NCBI GenBank assembly: GCA_900618425.1
Contig: UZAN01039381.1
Span: 106,680-170,679, forward strand
From: Echinostoma caproni
Taxonomy: Eukaryota > Platyhelminthes > Trematoda > Plagiorchiida > Echinostomatidae
Length of the DNA stretch: 64,000 nucleotides
Direction: 5' to 3'
Below are positions 52,261 to 63,835 of this stretch, one piece after another (the first letter of the stretch is position 1; each line of letters starts with the position of its first letter). Below the pieces are notes generated by a model. That model saw nothing but the letters and a program-made list of their open reading frames with translations, did not search any database and was not told where the DNA came from. The position numbers and the translations under genes are program-made.

Positions 52261-55200
52261 CGGTTCTTCCGAAGATTTTCACTAGCCAGGTAAAATATTC
52301 TTCCTATTTGACAAGTGCATCTTCAAAGGAATATTATTGAAATAGCTCTAGTCCCAGATACCATAAACTTTCGAAACGCTTGTAGTGCATTTTTACAGCC
52401 CCGCCCCCAACCAACACAATTTTATGGGCATGAAACAGCTTATGAGAACAGTGTCCTACAAGGTCCACATTCTAAGGTCTGCAGACGCAACCCCTGTCAA
52501 ATGAATATTTGAAACCTCTGATTCGCATGGCCATTAGCAAAGTTGCAGAATTCCCATGTGATCCAGTCATTGTGTATTTAATGGTCCCCATGCTTGGTCT
52601 ACCGCAACATCTGCTGCAATCAGCCAGTTGCGAAAGCCCCATACAGGCTTTAGATCAAATAGTATAAATTTCTCTAGATAGTAAGGAAACAATTGACTCT
52701 TCACATACATGAAACATTATTCTGTTGACATCCTAAAATCCATTTTCGCCGTCAATACCCCTGCGCTCTTGGTTTTGATGAGGCAACGAAACTATGGCGA
52801 ACTATTTTGTCTTTTGGATAGAATAAACTTAAAACGCGAAAATCAAGTTGTATGATACTCAGGAGTAGTGAATGATTTGGTTTGATCATCTGCTTTATTT
52901 AGTCGTGTGCCGAGCAAGTGACTGCATACTTCTATAAAATAAGCAGTGTCCCACGATAACTTTGTTACCATTGATACAAATGCTCTGACCTGTTAGGATC
53001 GGGAGTGCAGTGCTTACCGCCAGGCAGATGGTTACAGAGTCCTTTGATCGCATATAAATTAATCGCCTATAATAACCGGACTAGTTTCTCCTATAAATTA
53101 TGACGGTTTGCTACCAACGGATTTTCGGTTTGTCATTGTCTAGTTCCGTTTCACATCTGGCCCAGAGTTTTACCGCCTGCTACGCATTTGTATTCTGTAT
53201 CTGAGTTTGAGATCACTGCCCGGCAAACAACAAACATTAAAACCTATAAATCCAATTGGGATGCATAGAAACGGTCCTGGAATTTAAATAAACGGAGTCG
53301 ATTTGTCGTGATGTTAAACGGTGTTATCAAAAATTGCCTGTTCGTGAGTTCCTGCTTTGTAGGGATAAACAGGATCTGCATGTGGTTTAGCCGCGGCCTT
53401 ACCCAAAAGTGGTCGTCAATAAAAATGTCTCCGTATTTTTTTCTATTAATTTTCCTGTCAGTGTTTCCACACAACCTATTTGAAAATGCTGTTTTTGATC
53501 AAAAGTGATCGACATCAGTTGCAACACGGTTACTTACACAGCCAGTCATTGGCTGCAATTTAGATAGCTTCTTTGAAATAAAAACCATAAATATATGGGA
53601 GGGATCAAAGACGAAATACACTGAGCGGAGTATCTAGTCGGAGTAAAACGCGTTACGTTTTACAAAGTTGAAAACATTATTTATGTGAACAGCTGAAAGT
53701 GAAAATTACCCGATTGTTGAGCCATATATTGGATTGAAGCCAATTCAGAGATCACATTGGTTTCCTTTAGATCGTACTGCGCACCCCACCAGTGTTACGA
53801 GAACCCAATACTGAACAAAAAAAGCCAAACAAACTAGTAATCATTGACTTGAAATATTACGACGGAATTGCATGAAACATGATCAGTCAAACATCTTGGT
53901 TTCGTGGAAGTTGCGGTTGAAACACAATTCGGCTTTCTTGGCATGAAGTAAATTATGCCCTCTGAGGTTCGGTGTGGATTGCATAAATGCACGAGGCTAA
54001 GAACCAATAGATTTTCGTCAACAGACAACGGTTTTGCCGGCGGATTAGTATTTTCTTTGCTGTGACCCGTATAGAAGTGCTGAACTCTCTTCTTAATCAA
54101 CTTCATAGTGTAAGCAAGAAAGAGGTATGCTGAGACGGAAGATCACAAGGTATTTTTTCACTCAAAGAAATGTTTTGTTCATGCATAAGCTCATACGTGC
54201 TACTGCTTTTTGGTGGATTATAAAGTAGACCTGAAGTAGATGCTGAGAACAACCTGACTTTACTACAAAATTATGATATAACAGTACCATTCATCATCCA
54301 CCTCAAAGCCATATTTTGAACATGCTTACTAGTATTCTTAGACCATATATTTACAATGGATTTCAGAATCTGAAGATATTTTGGGTTGTTTTCTTGGGAC
54401 CATACACAATGCGAAAACTCACTCATAGTCATAATCACAGAAGTAAAAAGACAGCACGAGGTGATAAGATCTCCTCATTTCATAATTTTGTTTTAATTAT
54501 ACTTTAGTGTGACATAACCGAAACACATTTTATTGGAACAAAATGTTATGTTTGACAAAAGTTAAATGATTTACGGTTCTAGATTTGTACGACCAGCCGA
54601 TTTTGATAACACGCAGCTTGACCCTCGTTAGACCTCGTGCCTCAGCTATCAACTTTCGTTTCATCGCTATCAGTCCTGTGGCTTAGACCACCACCATGTT
54701 TGCTAGCTGAACATTTGGGTTATTGATTAGCTAATAAATACAACCTGGGATGGGATGACAAGTTTGACATAGCTTCGCTTTCACCTAAATGCAGGCGCTC
54801 TTATTCAAATATTTATTTCAGATAGTTTTCTGATGAATGTTGAGTTTAGTCAATTTCGTAAGCCTTTAGAAATACTGAGATACAATAGGTAAATGTATTT
54901 GAGAGGATTAAAAACATGTGAATGGGTAATTTAGTCAGATAAGTGTAACGCTTTTGAAGCGATCCATGAAAATGTGACAGGTAAGCTACTTTTGGCTGTA
55001 GTCTAAGCTCGTGCGTCAAATTTTAAAAGAGCGCAGATTTTGATAGAAAAAATAAACGCACTGTAAGATCACAAAACCATACAAGAGACAGTTTGCTAGT
55101 GATGCTCAAGCATGTGCTGTTTTGTCTGGGCTTAACGATTTCGCACGTCCGATATTAGAACTTAAAGCTATAGAAGGCGTGAGTTAGCTGAAATCCACTG

Positions 55201-56715
55201 CAAAGATATTGCTTGCTGGTCCGTAAAATGCATAAAAACGGCTATTTATGTTGTACTTCACCATAGTTATATCACCAATAATACGATATTCTGTCAGCTT
55301 CAGCATCCTGCCGATCACTGCGAGGTCATGCGAGGTCTTAGGTGGTCTAAATTTTGAGCGAATTTCAAAATCCTGTTTGTTGACAATTGCCCACATGACG
55401 AAGGCAATGCAAATGTAACCTAATATAAGGATATTTTGGCATTGAATCCGATAATTCTGTGGTTTTCTTTGAGCATAGAGCAAAGGACGGATAAAATGAA
55501 ACTTTAGGAGCAAGGGCGTTGCTGTGACCATCTTTCTGGTTTACAGCAGCAACAGCCCAAGAATCCATCGGTTCAACTGAGGACCTTGAATTTGGCTGCA
55601 GTACTCGTAACAAACCGATAACGAAATAGCTTGTGCTATACCTCTTATAGGTAAAATGAGAAGAAAAGCAGTCTTATCAGCTGCAGTCAAGTGAATGGTT
55701 TGCCTGCATTCTACCTGCAAGGCCCCGGGTTACATGCCTAATTAGGTCGATGGCTTTGCACTGCTAATAATGACCAAATCAGATCGACATAACTAAACAG
55801 TTTTTCAGTCATTTCTTCGTTTACTGATCGTAAAATGAAACTCATCGTGGAGAGAATCATCCCATCGGTCAGCAATGTATCTACTTCAAATGAACCCATG
55901 GGTTGTAATGGACTACAGTATGAAAGACGAATTGCGAATAACGCTTGCGGATTACAAAACGGTCTCAAAAGGTAATTTATTTTGCAATGAAGACGCTCGC
56001 TCGCATCCAGACAGTCTCTCTGGACGGAAAACTTCAGTCTGGGGTTGAATTTGCCTCTGAAATTCGATACTCCATAGCTCTAACTGAACGGGAGAAAAAA
56101 TGATCTAAATTCTATTTAACCCAATAGGAAGTACGGTTGGAGAATAATGGAATACGTTGTTTGTATGTAAACAGTGAGTTGCGCAGCAAGATATTGAGTA
56201 ACCTAAACGCTTCTCCAAGGATTCAAAATCACCGAAGGAGCATAAAGAAGTCCGTAACATGCGAAGATTATATATTGCTAGTTTGTTAATTTCCTTTTTT
56301 GTCCATTCTGCAGCCGTTTCCATTGAGCTCTCTGTTTTGCGTTTACTTATAATGACTTTATATCAAAACCAGGAGGTTTGAATCTTGGTAACTAAATTTA
56401 TTGACCAAATTAGATTGAGAAATGTTGATACTTTTCAGAAATTGGTAACACAATAACAAATGTTGCTCATCTTTGCAGTTTTCCCAGTTTATCAAAAAAT
56501 AATTTTACCCTTGATAGAGGCTTTCATTACTTTCATTACTTTTACTTTTATGAACGTCAGGTAGAAAGAAGTCACTTAATTGTTGCCAATATGTTATTTA
56601 TGACCAAATGTGAAAGTGGATAGACTCTGCCTTGTTCTTAACTCAGATACGGTAAAAATACACGAGTAATAATTATCCCTGAATCTTATGAATGTGGGTT
56701 TTACATATGAAAAGG

Positions 56716-56759
56716 TCGTTTGATGAGCTTCACACTAGAGTGTGAAGCTCATCAAACGA
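56716..56759. repeat. perfect 21-bp inverted repeat, 2-bp spacer
   Basis: Arm 56716-56736 (TCGTTTGATGAGCTTCACAC plus T) is the exact reverse complement of 56739-56759; only AG separates them. No homopolymer or microsatellite is involved. Such a palindrome can extrude as a cruciform, or can be made by a fold-back copying event or an assembly artefact. It lies in intron 5, about 830 bp before exon F, and is not part of any open frame I can support. Confidence 0.95.
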
Positions 56760-57175
56760 AGTCTTTGATTTACACACAATTGTTGTTGACTTCACAGGCT
56801 ACAACGATCCACGTAGACTGACGCTCAAAAAACCCGGAACACGGTGTCTTTCAACAAATGGGTTTCTGCTACAAAAGTGGTACTAAAATACAGTTTACAA
56901 TAGTGAAAAATATGCTAACTTCAAACTGTGGCACTAGCCGGTTAACAAACATCGGAATCTGTGAAGCCGGTAATTCGAGAAGCAAGAACTGCGAGCAAGC
57001 AGGCGCGCAGTGCGATAACAATAGAACGAATACACCGAACAATGTCGAACATGATCACATGAATCTGTGGTGGTCAATAGTGAGAAGCGACCTAGAGGGA
57101 ACCAATCACAACACAGTGGGTGTAAATGTGTCATCAGGGCCCGTCGCGACTGGACAGTGCGATGAATCCGTGTAG

Positions 57176-57200
57176 GTGTGTGCGTGTGTGTGTGTGTGTA
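57176..57200 (+). repeat. TG microsatellite
   Basis: A GTGTGTGCGTGTGTGTGTGTGTGT-type run in intron 5, about 390 bp before exon F. Confidence 0.9.
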
Positions 57201-57587
57201 CACAAGTGTCAGACTCAGTCGATCATGGGGACGGGTCGATGGGACGGTGAGACCGATAGAGGTCAACGTAATGGGGCAAACATACTAATAGTGCGTGTGT
57301 GTAAACGGCGTGGAGAACAGTCATAGGCACGGATCAATGAGGGGATGAAATCAACAATACACGGTCAAAGGAAGGCCATGGACAATAGCTGGGTGTGCAT
57401 ATGTGAAGAGTGTCGAAATGGGGCAGAATTTATTCTACAATTGTCTAATGTTACACTTCTGGGGGTTAACGATGGAAACGGAAGGCTTTACATTGTTAAC
57501 GGGAACACTTTCCTTACCTTGATAATACAAACCAAAACTTAGCCGGGCTCGAATGATTTTAATCTATTCTTTCTGTTTAATTTTCAG

Positions 57588-57821
57588 ACCCAGGTCTCCC
57601 GGCTCCCACATTGCGTTGGAAGTGGCGGCCCCGATCATGTGCTTCCAACCTACCATTACAAGATAGATCACCTGAACAAACTGTGTGGAACTCACTGTCT
57701 ACGGAGGCTAGTATACTTGTCATCCCCGCTCTGCAAATACGTGATGATGGTTTTTACGCTTGCGAAGCACAAAACGGAATGGGTCAATCTTTGAGTTTCC
57801 CGCTATCAGTGACTGTAAATG
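57588..57821 (+). CDS. Ig-superfamily protein, exon F (rest of Ig domain 4)
   Basis: The exon is 234 bp, phase 1 to phase 1, with acceptor TTCTGTTTAATTTTCAG and donor GTGAGC at 57822. It encodes about 78 residues. The C-strand tryptophans lie in APTLRWKWRPRS. A loop with a third cysteine (SCASN) follows. The classic end ASILVIPALQIRDDGFYACE carries the D-x-G-x-Y-x-C motif and the second cysteine, and AQNGMGQSLSFPLSVTV is the F-G hairpin. Joined to exon E it makes domain 4 complete. The donor leaves one G for the next exon; a candidate is at 58106, and otherwise the gene continues beyond what I could find. Reading through the donor meets a stop within five codons. Confidence 0.9.
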
Positions 57822-58105
57822 GTGAGCCTCTATAATCGGTTCTGCAAGTATCACATCGCTGCTAATTGATTCCTAGAAGATAGAAATTTCGAAGCAACTT
57901 GAATCGGTGAACATGGTAAACGTGTTGGCAACGTTAAAAGTCAAAAAGCATGCGTCTGTTTGGACTGATTTCGATCGGCAAAGCATTTTCCCCTCATACA
58001 AAAAGCCACCGTTTCGTTGACTTTGCAATTATTTCTGTCAAGCTGCATTAAAGAAAGCCTAGTCACGATAACCCCCATTATGTTTATACATGAACGTATC
58101 ACCAG

Positions 58106-58290
58106 GCCTTCTAAACAAACATGAACGAAATTTAACTATGGAGAGTCATAATCGACGTAAACAAAATGAATTTGCCGATGAAGAAAGATCCGTTAGGAGC
58201 AGTTCAAACCACATAAATGTGTTCGCCTTTACGGAAGCAAATACACGGTTGAGCGATCACAACACTGAGAGTAGTGTTTCAGAAGAGTAA
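58106..58290 (+). CDS. candidate terminal exon (cytoplasmic-tail-like), uncertain
   Basis: An acceptor-like CGTATCACCAG ends at 58105. The following frame starts in phase 1, as exon F requires (G plus GC gives Gly), and stays open for about 61 residues to a TAA at 58288-58290. The peptide is strongly hydrophilic (LLNKHERNLTMESHNRRKQ, then Ser-, Asn- and Glu-rich, ending SSVSEE), like the cytoplasmic tail of an adhesion receptor. No membrane segment lies between it and Ig domain 4, so splicing directly would give a secreted form. The implied intron of 284 bp is far shorter than the others, and the acceptor is weak. It may equally be chance. Confidence 0.2.
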
Positions 58291-58812
58291 CACTGACGTT
58301 TTCAACACTAATATACATTCCGGCAATAGATGAATATCAGACGACGAGATCTATTTAGACCGTTTGTGTGTTTTACTTGTGACTTATTAGAAAATATTCT
58401 TGCCTATATAAGATTGATCTTTCTCTTGGTGTGTCTTTGGAATACATTGGCATTCGCGCACATGGATTAAAAAATCTAAAACACTGTATTACATTTTACT
58501 TAGTTTAATACATGCTAAAATGTATGGGCATGGCAAAGAAATACTTTTAATTTTTGGTAAAAATATTCTATCTCCCTGCCTCCATCTGGAGACAAAATGT
58601 AAAAGGGGATTTTAATGAAATTAATAGTTTCCCTAAAAACAACAATTGTGGTTTCGCCTATGAAAATGCCCTGCATGAAAACTCTCGCCTCTGATGTTAC
58701 ATTTTAAATTCCACCTAATGTCACCCCTAGATGAACTGATCCAGATAACTAAGTTTTATGGTAGACAATTACAATAATCAGAACGTACTCATTTGTTTAA
58801 ATACTTGCGTAA

Positions 58813-59337
58813 ATTTACCGGTTCCATTGCGCGTTTGATGAAGCTCAGAAATCGCAAGCAAATGTCTGTCTGGAATTGCACTATGACAAGCAACCACATA
58901 TTCTGGATTTTTGATACCCGTGGTTCCATCGAGTTCTCACAAAGCAGGAAATGCTTTGGATTTCTGATCCCTATCAAAATAGTCCAAAGTTTCTGGTGGG
59001 CAATAAATTACCGAATCGCAGCAGTTATTCATGTTGTTTTGCTACGACTGATTCACCCATTGTACTATACTATGATATGCAAGACTGGTTGCTGCCTGTT
59101 CGTAGTTTGCTTATCACAGTGGTGTATGAGGTGATCTTGTCTGGTTGGACTGATCCGAGTCCAAGATATCGACCATTCGTGGAAACAATGAACAACTTAT
59201 TTTGGCTATGCCCATGTAGCAAACACCTCTCCGATAATCAACGTACGTCTGATACCGTTTCATACACAAACACAGAACCGAATGACATGTTACATGTGAG
59301 TAACGAAAAGGAACGACTTTTGGATAGGAGAAAGTAG
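58813..59337 (+). pseudogene. membrane-protein relic, possibly BK-channel beta-subunit-like
   Basis: One frame is open from 58813 to a TAG at 59335-59337 except for a single TGA at 58912-58914. Upstream of the TGA it reads FHCAFDEAQKSQANVCLELH. Downstream come YPWFHRVLTKQEMLWISDPY, then SYSCCFATTDSPIVLYYD, a hydrophobic segment (WLLPVRSLLITVVYEVIL) and a hydrophilic C-terminal tail of about 60 residues ending in LLDRRK. The spacing of cysteines and the order FxC, C-hydrophobic-E/Q-hydrophobic, a DP turn, F/Y-x-C-x-F and then a membrane helix resemble the extracellular loop and second membrane helix of calcium-activated potassium channel beta subunits. This match is by eye and weak. The TGA suggests a pseudogene or retrocopy; an unseen intron or a sequencing error is possible. 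It is intronless here and lies 1 kb after the last Ig exon, on the same strand. Confidence 0.35.
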
Positions 59338-62162
59338 CAAAAGGTAACATTTTCAACAAGCGGAGCTCTCAATGGAAGTAATAGGTATTTGAAACCACAC
59401 AAATGTATCTACTTGGAAGTTTCACATGGTAAATGAACAATCAAGCCCTATCTCACCTAGTCCACTATGAGCTTCTTGCGTTTCTCAATGAAGAGTTAAG
59501 TGGCCCGGCAAATATAGTGATCGAACATTTGTTCCGTAATATTGTTCCTCAGTTACTTCCTTTATATCAAATTCATTTTTCTTTGCTTTGAAAGAAACTG
59601 TGTCTCATTGGAACTCATTAACCAAAGTTGCCTATGTATACCCCACCACCACCACCGTTTTCTTACTTCTCTTATTTTGTTGATTAATATTAGGAAAACC
59701 CACGCCGCTCAACTAAAAAGCTGTCTACCTCGACCACGCGTTCGGTATCCCACAGACTAATGAAGACTGTTGATTTAGCAAAAAATGCATCATGTACATT
59801 GATTCATGGAACTCTTTTTGTACCTTTATTTGAGACTCGTCAGATCTTTCGCTTGATACTGACTAGAACAGAGAGTGGAGAACAAACAGATTTTTAGTGG
59901 TTCTTAATCATGTAACTACATCATTATCTGTATACATAATAGTACACAACTATAAACACATTGTTTTGGGAAAGAAAAAAACACATCACAAATTATTTAA
60001 TGTCAAATTGATCTACTTGCCCCTCCAAGTCGCCTTCCCATCAGTGCACCCAAAAACAATGTATGCAGGCACCTAGGCTCGCCTGGCCCCGGGTGTAGTT
60101 GAGTAATGATTATATATAGTGTTATTTGTGATATATTTGCATGATTACAAATCACAGAAAACGATCTCGTTCACTACTCTCTGTTTTATTTGAACTGTTC
60201 TGTGGTACTGTTTGAACAATTTTACGGCCTACTCTGATGACAAAAATAAAGGCACACAGTTTCGTAAATCCAGTTTATCTTTTAGATAATGGCAAGCTCT
60301 CCACCCAGTTAGTAAAAATGAGAGTACTTAAAAATGTTAATGGAGTTGTGCAAAGTGGATTGTTTTGTGTCAGATTTGATCGTGTCTTCATTTACGCTAG
60401 ATTTTGGCATTAAAATCAATTTACTAATATTTGTTTGCTGTTAAGACCGGGAAGAATTTCAAGTTTGAAGTTTATACGATTACACTCTAGCAATCCCGAT
60501 ACGAGCAAGATTCAGTCTCTCAATTTGGCTCAACAGTAGACGTATTCACTTTGACCAAGTGCTCATTTGTATTTCATAGCTATGCCTCTAATGGAAAACC
60601 ACATTATCCAAGTTAACATTCTATTCTAAACTTGATGGACTTGACGCCACAAATGTAAGATAACGTCCCACAGAACTGACGATCCGCATGCAAATCGTAC
60701 ATTGAGCAACATATAGTGTAATAAGTACATACCCACTGCACATAACTCTATAAGCTGAGTTAAGCAGTCTGATGGTTGCTTTTAATTACACTGAGTGGTA
60801 CTTTTGGTAATTTAGTGTATAGAATTGTTGACCTCTCGCGAGGAAAACAAAGATTGTTCTTTTAGAGTTTTTTTTAATGAAGCTATGCATCAACAAGGAA
60901 AGGTGGAATGCTTCGGGTTTAGTTAAATATCTCTTGGAAAATAAATAATCTCAATCAATTAACGAGAGATTAACCGATTGTACCCATTGTAACATTGGTC
61001 AACGCACGACGCTTGAAATTCAAGGAAACACTCATAACTTCGCTCAATCTATTTAACACAAATAAAAGACTTGTAAATGGGACGAAAAACTGGTGACACA
61101 AAAACACGCACCTCAACAGGTCTGATATCTGGAAATAGTCTACACTGGGTCAAAGCACACAACAGCACATTCATGTTATTTTATTTATCAGGGACCCTCT
61201 TCGCGAACGTATTATTTCCCCAATCTGTAGAGAAAGATATCAACTTCTCTTATTTATATATTAACCTTTTTCGTTGTATCTACTTCGAGAAACATATTAC
61301 GAACAACCTACCATGAATACCAAGCACATTTACTGCAAAACTGGACTGTGACACAATTCACATTGCTCAGTAGTCTTTGCACGATATGGAATGCCACGCT
61401 CCCAAACTAAAGTTTGCTTCTATTTTTACAATGAATAATACAGACATGATTCCACTGAATTTGGACACTCCAATCCAATTAACTACAAAGGTGCGCATTC
61501 TTTTTGTTGTAAGTGCACATGCTTTTTCTGATAGAATTCTGTGTTTTAGGAGAAGCCACATGTCAATTTACGTATGTAAATGTACTTTTTGACGAATTGA
61601 TTAAGGTAGTGTTTGCCTCTTTAACACTCATTTTTCTTTGCATACATACAAAATTGTAATGTAGTTTAAATGTAATCCGATTCTCAAATTGGACCATACA
61701 GCCCGTCTTTGTGGATCTGTTTCGATGATTGGTATTCGTTGCTTGATTGGCATCGGTAGAACAAGCGGTAATGTCATGCAAATTTTGTCTATGCAGCACA
61801 TGTTTAGGGCTGCATTCTTGTAAAACAGTTTGAAGTTGACCTCAAAGTTGCCCAAATTGTTATTGCACGTTTTCCTTTTTTGAAACATTCCAATGCCACG
61901 TCACACTAAGATGGAGATGGCTAAGGTGCAATGACCAGCACTGTGAGTTCAATTCGAATAGTCTAATTCCTCGAGTGCATTCTATCTGCCCCATTCACGG
62001 TTATCTTCACACAAGCTTTTATCCACTAAAGAGTCTTTCGGAGATACTGAAAGTGAATTCGTATACTCGATAAGACAAAATCTTCAGTGTCATTTTGGCA
62101 GCGAGAATAATATAACTCCATTGTTTTTTAAATCAAGCTAAGATAGTCGTAAATTCCACACC
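59338..62162. other. intergenic or intronic, no gene supported
   Basis: Mostly A/T-rich sequence with short open frames on both strands and no recognisable domain. Near 61915-61965 there is a weak tRNA-box-like stretch (GATGGCTAAGG, then GAGTTCAATTCGAAT) close to the 3' end of the retrotransposon; it is too degenerate to call. Confidence 0.5.
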
Positions 62163-62516
62163 TTACTTTTTACTTTTGATCGACCAACTCCTGCGGGAGG
62201 ATAAGTCGGCTTTCTGGATGTCTCTAATGATGGCGGCCCATTCATGACGATCGGTTGCAAGGTTGGCGAAGTGAGAAACCCAGTTCCGGTTCCAGTTGCG
62301 AACTTCATATACGGATTGAAGACCCAGTAATTGCAAATGCGCTTTGATCGTGCTACTCCAGGTTTTCAGTTGACCACTGAGTCGGCAACGCCATTCACGG
62401 CACGGTGCGGAGGCTACAGCCTGTCGCGAGAGTTCAGTGTCGTGCCTTCGGGGCACATGGCCAAACCACTGAAGGCGCAGGCGTTGTAGCATTTTTGAAA
62501 GCTTGTCAATGTTCAA
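62163..62516 (-). pseudogene. C-terminal region of the LINE ORF
   Basis: Open frame of 117 codons with the conserved RLQWFGHVPRR block, SGQLKTWSSTIKAHL and a distal LATDRHEWAAIIRDI. These blocks follow the reverse transcriptase in many metazoan non-LTR elements; their role is not well known. The same frame continues upstream through two stops into FDHRCLRRILKAN, which shows that the first Met here is not a start. It ends at a stop at about 62163, the probable natural end of the ORF. Confidence 0.8.
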
Positions 62517-62592
62517 GCAACGCCGTCAAACCTCATCGTTGGGAATCCGATCTCTTCAGTTTGCTTTCAAAATGCGGCGTAAGCACCGATGA

Positions 62593-63456
62593 TCAAAGAC
62601 TTCGAACTTCCTTGTATCTTGTATTCTTAGTGGCCAGTTTTACAGCCATAAGTGAGGATGAGGCGGATGGAAGCCTGATAGACTCGAAGTTTATTTCGCA
62701 TCGATTCCACAACGGTTCGAGGAGTTGTCGGAAGGCTCTTCTAGCTTCATCTACACGGAGTTGGATTTCATCCTTAGCCTGGCCGTTTGGACTCATCGTA
62801 GAGCTAAGATTCTTGAAAACTTCGGTTGATTCAACAGACTCCCCGTTAATCAAAAGGGGTTGTGTCATGGTAGAAGTTTCGGTGGAAAATGTCTTCGTTT
62901 TCGACGTGTTGATCTCCAACCCAATGGACCGGGCAAACTGATTTATACGACTGACAATAGGCTGGAGGTTGTCCATGCTGTCTTCAAGTACAATGACATC
63001 ATCCGCAAACTCGAGGTCCACAATCCATGTACCCGGGCCAAGCTGCACTCCAGGGTAGTTGATGAGTGCTTGTCGCATTATCCAATCTACGGTGTACTTG
63101 AATAACACCGGCGATAGTGGACAACCTTGCCTAACTCCGGAACTTAGGGTAAACTCAGCCGATTCTTCTCCATAGGTACGGACGCGTGTCCGGGTTCCTG
63201 AGTAGTATGACTTTAAAAGCCTGATGAACTTCTCAGGTATCCCATCAGACCGCAATATGCACCACAAGGATTCTCTATCGGCAGCGTCAAACGCAGCGCG
63301 GAAGTCAATGAAACATGCATTGGTAGGCTGTTGAAACTTGTAGAGGAGTTCCAGAATTCTACGGAGAGTGAAAATTTGTTCAACACAGCCTTGGTCCGGG
63401 CGAGGGTGTGTAGCCTTGACAACTGCGAAGCGATTAGGTAGCATCACTGCAAGCAA
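62593..63456 (-). pseudogene. reverse transcriptase fragment of the LINE
   Basis: The open frame has 287 codons. It holds FIDFRAAFDAADRESLW (residues about 49-65, first catalytic Asp), SGVRQGCPLSPVLF (about 106-119) and LEFADDVIVLED (about 148-159) with the catalytic FADD intact, followed by the thumb-like INTSKTKTFSTE. The sense frame also extends upstream of the first Met (CENHRGISLID), so that Met is not a true start. The RPDQGCVEQ junction (residues 20-26) lacks about seven residues that relatives carry between these blocks. After about residue 268 the frame leaves the conserved path: LLPYGCKT-like and WPLRIQ-type continuations are found in the other two frames. The fold is well supported, but the protein is not functional in this copy. 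Confidence 0.88.
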
Positions 63457-63523
63457 TTTGGCCGCAATATCAATCAGGCTAATACCCCTGTGATTTTCGC
63501 ATCTAGATCTGTCACCCTATTTT

Positions 63524-63835
63524 GTGTTGTATTGTATTGTATTATGTATAACTTTTGCAAGCACTGGAGCTCACATTTCAGTTAAAAAGCATACACGCTA
63601 ACCGTCACAATGTACATAATCAACGGGGAGAAAAGTTTTCGCAGGCATGGAGACATTCATAATCCAAGGTTAAGACAAAGTTCACTCATTGTTCACTCTT
63701 TGTTTGTGAGTAGACGAGCAAGATACGGTATGGGTGAATTGCGGTATGCATTAATTCGAGATAAAATTTGGCGGAATGGGGAGCGTGTTTAATGATGATG
63801 GGAATGACAAAGTGTCAGTTCTGCATACAATGGGT
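63524..63835. mobile_element. about 310-bp insertion inside the LINE
   Basis: The retrotransposon frame breaks off just before GDRSRCENH on one side (63523) and after FPKDWTASILVPV on the other (63836). Related proteins join these two blocks through only a few residues. The sequence between shows no match to the element. Its left end is a GTATT simple repeat (63525-63545), which on the minus strand would be a 3' tail of the type found on non-LTR elements and SINEs. No internal pol III boxes or clear target duplication are visible. It is a nested insertion of unknown identity. Confidence 0.6.

Larger units (their letters stand above)
44647..57587 (+). other. intron 5 (12,941 bp)
   Basis: Inferred intron that splits Ig domain 4, GTAAGT to TTTAATTTTCAG. 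It contains a TG/CG microsatellite (44705-44726), a perfect AT palindrome around 48479-48498, a SINE with a hammerhead-like relic (52140-52260), the 21-bp inverted repeat (56716-56759) and a TG repeat (57176-57200). The remaining stretches show only short, overlapping open frames. Confidence 0.7.

Noticed and set aside
55184..55531. 115-codon minus-strand ORF with a hydrophobic segment.
   Set aside because: No recognisable family, no splice or promoter context, and a competing frame overlaps it.
61915..61965. Weak A-box and B-box-like stretch, considered as another SINE.
   Set aside because: Both boxes are degenerate and it may belong to the 3' untranslated part of the adjacent LINE.
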